Assembly: GCA_903643055.1 (NCBI GenBank) | Contig: CAHJWV010000270.1 | Span: forward strand, 1 to 6,972 | Reading direction: 5' to 3' | DNA from: Burkholderiales bacterium | Lineage (GTDB): Bacteria; Pseudomonadota; Gammaproteobacteria; Burkholderiales; Burkholderiaceae | DNA length: 6,972 nucleotides | Part shown: piece by piece, positions 1 through 5,748 of the stretch | How positions within the stretch are numbered: position 1 is the stretch's first letter | Layout: each line of letters opens with the position of its first letter | Translations under genes and position numbers: made by a program | Notes under the pieces: model-generated | What the model was told of the DNA's origin: nothing | What the model saw: the letters and a program-made list of their open reading frames with translations, nothing else | Database searches by the model: none

Positions 1-1
1 G

Positions 2-583
<582 letters not shown>

Positions 584-617
584 TCCATACCGTAAAGCGC
601 CGCTGCCAAAATCTGGC

Positions 618-623
618 TATAAT
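618..623 (+). promoter_or_regulatory. -10 box of the rpmB-rpmG promoter
   Basis: A perfect TATAAT lies 35 bp after the trxB stop and 131 bp before the rpmB start. No recognisable TTGACA is found 16-18 bp upstream, where the sequence is GC-rich, so the -35 contribution looks weak. A start of transcription near 630 would give an untranslated leader of about 125 nt. The hexamer and position are seen directly; promoter activity is inferred. Confidence 0.6.
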
Positions 624-633
624 CGCGGTCTTT

Positions 634-718
634 GCCGAATGCGGCCGCGGCGCTTATGGCGCTGCCCAGGGTTCCCATCAAACATGACGGTTCGCACCGC
701 TCAGCGTTTGCTCTGGGT
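634..718 (+). promoter_or_regulatory. Structured 5' leader of rpmB-rpmG (candidate)
   Basis: Between the -10 box and the rpmB ribosome binding site the sequence can be folded by hand into local stems. GCCG/CGGC pair at 634-637 and 642-645. GCGC/GCGC pair at 650-653 and 659-662. A nested element has an outer stem CCCAG/CTGGG (665-669 with 713-717), a middle stem CAAAC/GTTTG (679-683 with 706-710) and an inner hairpin CGGT-TCGC-ACCG (688-699). Ribosomal protein operons often carry leaders bound by one of their own products, so autoregulation is a reasonable idea. However, the stems are short, no energy calculation was made, and I cannot name a known RNA family for it. Confidence 0.4.
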
Positions 719-754
719 TCCAGTTCTGAAACAAGATTCGATCGGAGAAGCGTC

Positions 755-988
755 ATGGCACGCGTCTGTCAAGTAACGGGCAAGCGCCCGATGGTGGGCA
801 ACAATGTTTCCCACGCCAACAACCGGACCAAGCGCCGTTTTCTGCCGAACCTGCAATACCGCCGGTTCTGGCTTGAGACCGAGAATCGCTGGGTGCGCCT
901 GCGCATCAGCAACGCTGCACTGCGCTTGATTGACAAAGTGGGTATCGAACAAGTCGTCGCTGACTTGCGCGCCCGCGGCGAAATCTGA
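755..988 (+). CDS. rpmB: 50S ribosomal protein L28
   Basis: The product is a 77-residue component of the large ribosomal subunit. The start ATG is chosen because GGAG at 744-747 sits 7 nt upstream and because the protein then begins [12 protein letters not shown], the conserved N-terminus of proteobacterial L28. The KRRFLPN motif, the RFW segment and the C-terminal LRARGE ending are also present, and the length matches the 78 residues of E. coli L28. The frame stays open upstream to about 632, but that part is leader, not protein. rpmG follows after 14 bp, so the two are very likely cotranscribed, as in most proteobacteria. The single cysteine near the N-terminus is the one shared with E. coli; the zinc-binding cysteine pairs of other L28 types are absent. 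Confidence 0.98.
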   Translation: MARVCQVTGKRPMVGNNVSHANNRTKRRFLPNLQYRRFWLETENRWVRLRISNAALRLIDKVGIEQVVADLRARGEI

Positions 989-1002
989 TTTAGGAGCCGA
1001 TC

Positions 1003-1170
1003 ATGGCAAAAGGTGGACGCGAGAAAATCAAGCTGGAATCTTCGGCTGGTACAGGTCATTTCTACACGACCGACAAGAACAAGAAGACTACGCCCGAGAA
1101 GATCGAAATCATGAAGTTCGATCCGAAAGCACGTAAGCATGTGATGTACAAGGAAATGAAGCTGAAGTAA
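1003..1170 (+). CDS. rpmG: 50S ribosomal protein L33
   Basis: This 55-residue protein belongs to the large ribosomal subunit. It begins [20 protein letters not shown] and continues with [15 protein letters not shown], then [13 protein letters not shown], which is the proteobacterial L33 pattern over its whole length, identical in size to E. coli L33 (55 residues). It contains no cysteines, so it is the zinc-independent form. The Shine-Dalgarno TAGGAG at 991-996 lies 6 nt before the ATG, directly after the rpmB stop, which supports coupled expression of the pair. An intrinsic terminator begins 15 bp after the stop codon. Confidence 0.98.
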   Translation: MAKGGREKIKLESSAGTGHFYTTDKNKKTTPEKIEIMKFDPKARKHVMYKEMKLK

Positions 1171-1185
1171 TCAGCTGTTATTCCC

Positions 1186-1223
1186 AAAAACCCGCCTTAA
1201 GCATTTGCTTCGGCGGGTTTTTT
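1186..1223 (+). terminator. Intrinsic terminator of rpmB-rpmG
   Basis: CCCGCC (1191-1196) pairs with GGCGGG (1212-1217). The flanking A run (1186-1190) and T run (1218-1223) extend the stem and supply the U-tract. Inside the loop a second short pairing, AAGC with GCTT (1199-1202 and 1207-1210), is possible. Its position right after rpmG and the T run on the + strand mark it as the operon's terminator. Confidence 0.92.
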
Positions 1224-1427
1224 ATTGGGGAATCGCCATCAGAAACTTTTCCTCGATGGGATGGGATGGGATTTGAATCCGTACGCCGGCTTACCCATTC
1301 AGCCTCGCCCGCCAGGAATTTGACGCCATCTCTACGCTATTAACATCAGAGGTCAAGCATAGGAAAATGAAAGAGGATTGCCCTTCCACATAAGAATATC
1401 CAGGCGCACAAAATGCAGCGTCCAAAG
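1224..1427. other. Intergenic stretch without a supported gene
   Basis: The gap between rpmG and the desaturase is 315 bp. After the two terminators are removed, this central part holds no reading frame with a ribosome binding site or recognisable product. It contains three tandem GATGG units plus GAT (1255-1272), followed by the near-palindrome GGATTTGAATCC (1269-1280). It is locally poorer in GC than the flanking genes. No tRNA, small RNA or promoter could be supported. Confidence 0.6.
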
Positions 1428-1455
1428 AAAAGGCCCGCATCAAAGCGGGCCTTTT
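1428..1455 (-). terminator. Terminator of the desaturase gene
   Basis: A perfect 11-bp stem, AAAAGGCCCGC with GCGGGCCTTTT, encloses a 6-nt loop (1439-1444). It begins 30 bp beyond the desaturase stop codon. Read on the - strand the stem ends in TTTT followed by C and TTT, a workable U-tract. The symmetric A and T ends mean it could also stop + strand transcripts that escape the rpmG terminator. Confidence 0.85.
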
Positions 1456-1485
1456 GACTGACATTTCAAACTATTCAATCGCAGA

Positions 1486-2709
1486 TCATGCGTGAGCAGC
1501 GCGCAGCTTCAATGCAAATTCTTGAAGCGCAGCGATCCCACTCTCTTCAGCCTTCTTGCACCAGGCCTGTAAATCAACCACCAGTTGCTCTGCCGAGACG
1601 TTGGTGCGCGTCCAGAGCTGGCGCAATTCTTCGCGCATCGTTACCAGCTTGACCAATGACGGGCTGTCGTCGCGAGCACTGGCCACTTGCGCTTTCAAGT
1701 GCGTTGGAATCTTGTCTTCATCGCGGTGCAACCAACGGTGCGCCAGCCGCATGTCGGCCAGCTTGGCACTGCTGGCAGAACCTTCTGCTTTCAAGCGTTT
1801 GAATTCCTCGCGGCATGCATCGCGCAAATTGCCGGCGTACTTGGCCATCACTTCATAACGATTGGCGATCAACGCCTCCAAAGTCTTGGAGTCAGCCACC
1901 GGCTTCACATGACCCAGCTTGAGCATCGGCGGCGTCTTGCGTACCTTGGCCAAACCCATCATTTCAAGAATGCGGATGTAGCCCCAGCCAATATCGAATT
2001 CGTATTTCTTGACCGACAACTTGGCCGATGTCGGATAGGTATGGTGATTGTTGTGAAGTTCTTCGCCACCAATGATGATGCCCCATGGCGAAATATTGGT
2101 GCTGGCATCGGTCGCTTCGAAATTGCGATAACCCCACCAGTGAGCCAGGCCATTGATGATCCCGGCGGCCGTGATCGGAATCCACACCATCTGTACCGCC
2201 CAAACAGACACGCCAGCCACACCAAACAACAGCACATTGATCAGCAACATCACGCCAACACCTTGCCAGCTGTAGCGTGTATACAGATTGCGCTCGATCC
2301 AGTCGTCAGGCGTACCGAGACCGAATTTGGCGATGGTTTCCTGGTTTTTGGCCTCGGCACGATACAACTCGCTGCCGGTGAACAAAACAGTTTTGATGCC
2401 ATGCGCAACCGGGCTGTGTGGGTCGTCATGGGTTTCGCATTTCGCGTGGTGCTTGCGATGTATGGCCACCCATTCTTTGGTCACCATGCCAGTGGTCAGC
2501 CACAGCCACAAACGAAAGAAGTGCGACGGGATGGCATGCAAGTCCAGTGCCCGATGTGACTGAGCACGATGCAGAAAGATCGTGACTGAAGCAATCGTGA
2601 TGTGGGTAGCGACGAGCGTAAAGACGACAATTTGCCACCAGGACGCGCCGGTCAGGCCATTGGCCAACCAGTCGATCAAGCCATTCCACAGAGAAATCAT
2701 TTCATTCAT
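1486..2709 (-). CDS. desA: Membrane fatty acid desaturase (DesA-like delta-9 type)
   Basis: This 407-residue protein is a membrane-bound di-iron fatty acid desaturase that would insert a double bond into acyl chains, adjusting membrane fluidity. The three histidine boxes are complete: H47-RAQS-H52, H84-RKHH-88 and H219-NNHH-223, the last inside GGEELHNNHHTYPTSAK. An extra conserved histidine lies in NGLAHWWGYRNFE (H190). Hydrophobic segments are visible near residues 25-46, 62-80 and 152-193. The sequence around the boxes resembles the Pseudomonas DesA (phospholipid desaturase) group more than plant or animal enzymes. Residues from about 300 to 407 form a charged, probably helical tail beyond the catalytic core. 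The ATG at 2709 is favoured by GAAGG (2718-2722 on this strand) 8 nt upstream; a second ATG three codons later is possible. Whether the substrate is acyl-lipid or acyl-CoA cannot be told from the sequence. Confidence 0.88.
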   Translation of the reverse strand: MNEMISLWNGLIDWLANGLTGASWWQIVVFTLVATHITIASVTIFLHRAQSHRALDLHAIPSHFFRLWLWLTTGMVTKEWVAIHRKHHAKCETHDDPHSPVAHGIKTVLFTGSELYRAEAKNQETIAKFGLGTPDDWIERNLYTRYSWQGVGVMLLINVLLFGVAGVSVWAVQMVWIPITAAGIINGLAHWWGYRNFEATDASTNISPWGIIIGGEELHNNHHTYPTSAKLSVKKYEFDIGWGYIRILEMMGLAKVRKTPPMLKLGHVKPVADSKTLEALIANRYEVMAKYAGNLRDACREEFKRLKAEGSASSAKLADMRLAHRWLHRDEDKIPTHLKAQVASARDDSPSLVKLVTMREELRQLWTRTNVSAEQLVVDLQAWCKKAEESGIAALQEFALKLRAAHA

Positions 2710-2730
2710 TCAAGTTGCCTTCGACCCGTC

Positions 2731-2754
2731 AATGCGGACGGTCGCCGCATTGTA
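2731..2754 (-). promoter_or_regulatory. Desaturase promoter with overlapping inverted repeat
   Basis: On the - strand TACAAT (2749-2754) is a plausible -10 box 39 bp upstream of the desaturase ATG; no good -35 is seen at the usual distance. Overlapping it and running into the presumed transcription start is a perfect 7-bp inverted repeat, AATGCGG (2731-2737) and CCGCATT (2745-2751), separated by 7 bp. It could be a repressor operator or a hairpin at the 5' end of the mRNA. The regulator, if any, is not in this window. Confidence 0.4.
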
Positions 2755-2849
2755 GTGATGAGTTTTTCTCGATTCCATCAAAAACTGATGGGTCTGTTGA
2801 GGTCATTTCTGAACTTGGGTTCGGTTTGATCCGTATCAGCGAAAAGTGT

Positions 2850-4109
2850 TCAAACTCGTTCCCAAACTGCTGCAAAGAAACCATCGGTGCCATGCCGATG
2901 CGGCCAAAGGCGAAGATATTCACCACGCACCAAATCTTCATGCTGACTTACATGGGCCCTCTCCAACAAAGGGCCCGCCGGCAAAGGTTTGAAATCGCGG
3001 ACGTGGATTTCATTGAAGGCTGAAGCGACCTCTTCATTTTCCGCTTCCAGCAAACTGCAAGTGGCATAAACAAGACGCCCTCCAGGCTTCACCATGCGCG
3101 CTGCACTTTCGAGAATTGCCGTCTGCTTGGCTTTCAATTCGATCACTGCTTCGGGCGATTGGCGCCATTTAAGATCGGGATTGCGGCGCAAAGTTCCGAG
3201 GCCTGAGCAAGGCGCATCCACCAGCACCCGGTCCATCTTGCCGGCCAAGCGCTTAATGCGATCGTCGCGCTCATGGGCGATTTGCACCGGATAGACGTTG
3301 GACAAACCGCTACGCGCCAGTCGCGGCTTCAATGCCGCCAGACGATGGCCGGAGGTATCGAACGCATACAGCCGCCCGGTGTTGCGCATCGACGCGCCCA
3401 GCGCCAAAGTCTTGCCGCCGGCACCGGCGCAGAAGTCGACAACCATCTCGCTGCGCTTTGCATCGGTCAGCAACGCCAACAGTTGGCTGCCCTCGTCTTG
3501 AACTTCAAGGTTGCCGGCGATGAAAGCCTCGACACGGTTCAGGGCCGGCTTGCCGTCCACACGCAAGCCCCATGGTGAATAAGGCGTCGGCTTCGCGTCG
3601 ATCCGCTCGGTCGCCAGCGCAGCCTGCACGTCTTCGCGCTTGGCCTTGAAGGTGTTGACACGCAGATCGAGCGCCGCTCCCTGATTCAGGCTTTCAACGA
3701 GCGGCCAGAACTGATCGCCCAGTTGCTGTTCAAGCGCTTCAGCCAGCCACTCGGGCAGGTTGTGGCGAAGCTTGGCAGCCAGGGTGCTGCTGTGCACGGT
3801 TTGCACTTTGGCCAGCCACTGCTGCTCAGGCTCCGACAAGGCGGCGCGCAGAAAGCCTTCGTTGCCTTGCCAGCCCAGCAGCGCAAGGCGACGTTCCATC
3901 TCGCCTTTGCCAGATTGCGCCAGATGCTGGAACAAGAGCCGCTTGCGCAGCACGGTGTAAGTGGTCTCAGCAAGCGTGTGCCGCTCTCGTTGGCCGAGTT
4001 CACGGTGGGTTCTGAAAAAGTCGGAGACCACGCGGTCGGCGGGCGAATCAAACTGCAAGACCTTGTGCAGCAGATCGGTGGTGAGTTCAAGCAAGGCGTT
4101 GGGGTGCAT
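2850..4109 (-). CDS. RsmB/NOP-family RNA (cytosine-5)-methyltransferase
   Basis: The predicted 419-residue protein transfers a methyl group from S-adenosylmethionine to carbon 5 of a cytosine in RNA, most likely ribosomal RNA. The SAM-binding motif is DFCAGAGGKT (residues 225-234), a variant of the usual D-x-C-A-A-P-G-G-K-T. Motif IV is DAPCSGLGTLRRNPDLKW with Cys301, and motif VI is YATCSLLEAENEEV with Cys351. By family knowledge the motif VI cysteine is the nucleophile and the motif IV cysteine helps release the product. The C-terminus ends in the typical GTDGFFAAVWER. The first 150 residues are helical but do not clearly match the NusB domain of E. coli RsmB, so this may be an RsmB paralogue and no symbol is given. 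The start at 4109 has AAGGAT (4119-4124 on this strand) 9 nt upstream; an in-frame GTG/ATG further out (4172, 4133) would run into the divergent gene and lacks a binding site. Confidence 0.9.
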   Translation of the reverse strand: MHPNALLELTTDLLHKVLQFDSPADRVVSDFFRTHRELGQRERHTLAETTYTVLRKRLLFQHLAQSGKGEMERRLALLGWQGNEGFLRAALSEPEQQWLAKVQTVHSSTLAAKLRHNLPEWLAEALEQQLGDQFWPLVESLNQGAALDLRVNTFKAKREDVQAALATERIDAKPTPYSPWGLRVDGKPALNRVEAFIAGNLEVQDEGSQLLALLTDAKRSEMVVDFCAGAGGKTLALGASMRNTGRLYAFDTSGHRLAALKPRLARSGLSNVYPVQIAHERDDRIKRLAGKMDRVLVDAPCSGLGTLRRNPDLKWRQSPEAVIELKAKQTAILESAARMVKPGGRLVYATCSLLEAENEEVASAFNEIHVRDFKPLPAGPLLERAHVSQHEDLVRGEYLRLWPHRHGTDGFFAAVWERV

Positions 4110-4131
4110 GCAGCGATTATCCTTGCCGGCC

Positions 4132-4386
4132 ATGAGCAACTCTGAACTCACTCCCCTTCCGCCCACCCCCATCGGCCTGTACCGTCATCACAAAGGTGGC
4201 GATTACGAGGTCGCTGGCGTCGTGCGGCACAGCGAAACACTCGAACCACTGGTGCTGTATCGCCCGCTCTACAACGACACCGGCTGGTGGGTGCGGCCAC
4301 ATTCCATGTTTTTCGAACCAGTGGACAGCAACGGGGTGATGCGACCGCGGTTCGAGCTGATCGAGAAAGGCGGCACCAAGGCATGA
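4132..4386 (+). CDS. DUF1653 family protein
   Basis: This small protein of 84 residues has no established biochemical function. It matches the DUF1653 pattern: YRHHKGGDYEVAGVVRHSET (17-36), a central LEPLVLYRPLY segment, WWVRPHSMFFE (52-62) and PRFELI (72-77). Family members are usually single compact domains of about 60-80 residues, so this one is full length. It has no signal peptide or membrane segment and should be cytoplasmic. The ATG at 4132 gives a natural N-terminus but has no clear Shine-Dalgarno; an in-frame ATG at 4108 would overlap the start of the divergent methyltransferase gene. It begins 22 bp from that gene's start, and its stop overlaps the next ATG, so it forms a translationally linked pair with the DUF1345 gene. 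Confidence 0.88.
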   Translation: MSNSELTPLPPTPIGLYRHHKGGDYEVAGVVRHSETLEPLVLYRPLYNDTGWWVRPHSMFFEPVDSNGVMRPRFELIEKGGTKA

Positions 4387-5036
4387 AGGCCTTGCTGACG
4401 CAGTTGAGGGCCCGGCCCCATCTGTCGCTGTCAGCGGGCATCGGTGGCATCGTCGTGCTGGCCACACCCGCAAGCACAGGCTGGATGCTGCGGTTGCTGA
4501 TTGGCTGGAATGTCGCGGTATGGCTGTATTTGATTCAGGCGTTCTGGGTGATGTCGCGCGCCGACCATCACCACCTTCGCCGGGCCGCGATCGCGCAAGC
4601 GGAAGGCGCCACGGCCGTGCTCGGCTCCGTGACCGCGGCAGCGCTGGCAAGCGTGGCCGCGATCGTCTTTGAACTGGCCGCAGCCAAAGGCCCGGATGCG
4701 CATCACGCCTGGCCGCATGCGATCTTCGCGATCGTCACCGTGACAGGGTCGTGGCTGCTGCTGCCCACCCTGTTTGCGCTGAACTACGCCAGCCTCTTTC
4801 ACATCTCGAAGCCCAACCGCGGCCTGGTCTTTCCCGGCGAGAACGAAGAGACACCGACGACCTATTGGGACTTCCTGTATTTCTCTTTCACGATCGCGGT
4901 GGCATCGCAGACCGCCGATGTGGCGATTTCCAGCAGCGCGATGCGCCGCTTGGTACTGATGCAGTCGCTGCTGTCGTTCATGTTCAACACGACCATCTTG
5001 GCACTGACTGTCAACATCGCCGCCAGCCTGTTCTGA
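4383..5036 (+). CDS. DUF1345 family inner-membrane protein
   Basis: The 217-residue product is a predicted multi-spanning inner-membrane protein of the DUF1345 (COG4291) family, whose function is unknown. Hydrophobic segments are seen at about residues 14-30, 36-57, 77-100, 112-137, 163-180 and 190-215. The family signature sits near the C-terminus: TTYWDFLYFSFTIAVASQT (159-177), then SAMRRLVLMQSLLSFMFNT and a final hydrophobic helix. A loop with DHHHLRR (61-67) and a loop with DAHHAW (105-110) are histidine-rich. The ATG overlaps the stop of the preceding gene (ATGA, 4383-4386), and AGAAAGG (4364-4370) upstream may serve as a distant ribosome binding site. The gene converges on purN with 7 bp between stop codons. 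Confidence 0.88.
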   Translation: MKALLTQLRARPHLSLSAGIGGIVVLATPASTGWMLRLLIGWNVAVWLYLIQAFWVMSRADHHHLRRAAIAQAEGATAVLGSVTAAALASVAAIVFELAAAKGPDAHHAWPHAIFAIVTVTGSWLLLPTLFALNYASLFHISKPNRGLVFPGENEETPTTYWDFLYFSFTIAVASQTADVAISSSAMRRLVLMQSLLSFMFNTTILALTVNIAASLF

Positions 5037-5055
5037 GCTTTGTTCAGCTCAACAG
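5028..5055. terminator. Hairpin across the convergent stop codons
   Basis: CTGTT (5028-5032) and GAGCT (5035-5039) can pair with AGCTC (5046-5050) and AACAG (5051-5055), leaving a 2-nt bulge and a 6-nt loop. The stem covers the stop codons of the DUF1345 gene and purN. It could act on both strands, but neither side has a real U-tract, so it is a weak terminator candidate or simply an RNA 3'-end structure. Confidence 0.4.
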
Positions 5056-5670
5056 TTGCGGCTCACCGGCAGTCTGTGAAACCACGCCGCCTTCGGTGTG
5101 CAGCAGGCCCTGCACCAGCCAGCGCACAGCCTGTGGATACATCCGGTGCTCACGCGCCAGAACACGTGCCGACAGGCTGGCTTCGGTGTCGCCGGGCAAC
5201 ACCGGCACCATCGCCTGGGCAATGATCGGCCCATGGTCGAGTTCGGGGGTCACGAAATGCACCGTGGCACCGGCGAGCTTGCAGCCCTCTTCAAGCGCGC
5301 GGCGATGGGTGTGTAACCCGGTGAATGCCGGCAGCAGCGACGGATGAATGTTGATCAGCCGCCCTTCGAATTGCCTGACGAATGAGGCCGTCAAGATGCG
5401 CATGAAGCCGGCCAGCACCACGGCGTCGGGCGCAAAACTCAGCACCACGCGTGCCAGTTCGACATCGAACGCTTCACGGCTTGCAAACGCCTTGTGATCG
5501 ATCACCGCCGTGGCAATGCCATGCTGCCGAGCGAACTGCAGCCCCGTCGCATCGGGCCGGTTGCTGATCACCGCAGCCACCTGTGCCGGCCAGTTTTCGG
5601 CCTTGCAAGCGTGGACGATCGCCTCCATGTTGGAGCCACGACCGGAGATGAGGATGACGATGTTTTTCAC
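5044..5670 (-). CDS. purN: Phosphoribosylglycinamide formyltransferase (GAR transformylase)
   Basis: PurN transfers a formyl group from 10-formyltetrahydrofolate to glycinamide ribonucleotide, the third step of de novo purine synthesis, in the cytoplasm. With a GTG start at 5670 the protein is 208 residues (E. coli PurN has 212) and begins [19 protein letters not shown], with the phosphate-binding GRGSN loop at 10-14. The catalytic triad is present: Asn107 and His109 in INIHPSLLP, and Asp145 in ELDHGPII, matching N106, H108 and D144 of E. coli. A second in-frame GTG at 5706 would add 12 residues not typical of the family, so the shorter form is preferred. Neither start has a clear Shine-Dalgarno. 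The gene is divergent from trpS and convergent with the DUF1345 gene, so it seems to be transcribed alone. Confidence 0.96.
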   Translation of the reverse strand: MKNIVILISGRGSNMEAIVHACKAENWPAQVAAVISNRPDATGLQFARQHGIATAVIDHKAFASREAFDVELARVVLSFAPDAVVLAGFMRILTASFVRQFEGRLINIHPSLLPAFTGLHTHRRALEEGCKLAGATVHFVTPELDHGPIIAQAMVPVLPGDTEASLSARVLAREHRMYPQAVRWLVQGLLHTEGGVVSQTAGEPQLLS

Positions 5671-5676
5671 CGGCGG

Positions 5677-5682
5677 CAGTGT
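5677..5682 (-). promoter_or_regulatory. Possible -10 box of purN
   Basis: On the - strand TACACT lies 6 nt before the preferred GTG start codon (5670). With this spacing transcription would begin at or very near the start codon, giving a leaderless mRNA, which would fit the missing Shine-Dalgarno. No convincing -35 is seen, so the call is tentative. Confidence 0.25.
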
Positions 5683-5707
5683 ATCTGCGGCGCTGGATCG
5701 GCCCACC

Positions 5708-5713
5708 TACAAT
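5708..5713 (+). promoter_or_regulatory. Probable -10 box of trpS
   Basis: TACAAT lies 35 bp upstream of the trpS ATG in the 78-bp divergent region. The predicted untranslated leader is about 28 nt. As with the rpmB promoter, the -35 region is GC-rich and not recognisable. The leader has no Shine-Dalgarno; the pyrimidine-rich CTTCCTCCTCG sits there instead. Confidence 0.45.
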
Positions 5714-5748
5714 CCGCCTTCCTCCTCGCAACACCACGCAGTGCGCCC

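Noticed and set aside
632..754. Upstream extension of the rpmB frame
   Set aside because: The extra 41 codons match nothing in L28. The ATG at 755 has a good Shine-Dalgarno and gives the standard family length.
1265..1320. tRNA-like remnant on the - strand (GGATTCAAATCC resembling a T-loop)
   Set aside because: The bases flanking the loop do not form a 5-bp T-stem, the closing G53-C61 pair is missing, and no acceptor or anticodon stem could be built.
1687..2559. A 290-codon open frame on the + strand opposite the desaturase
   Set aside because: It is a complementary-strand shadow of the desaturase. The composition is unnatural, there is no ribosome binding site, and the true gene has all three histidine boxes.
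3723..4145. A 140-codon + strand frame inside the methyltransferase gene
   Set aside because: It is antisense to conserved coding sequence, with no motif and no ribosome binding site.
4110..4172. Longer N-terminus for the methyltransferase starting at 4172 or 4133
   Set aside because: These starts lack a Shine-Dalgarno and would overlap the DUF1653 coding region, while the ATG at 4109 has AAGGAT at suitable spacing.
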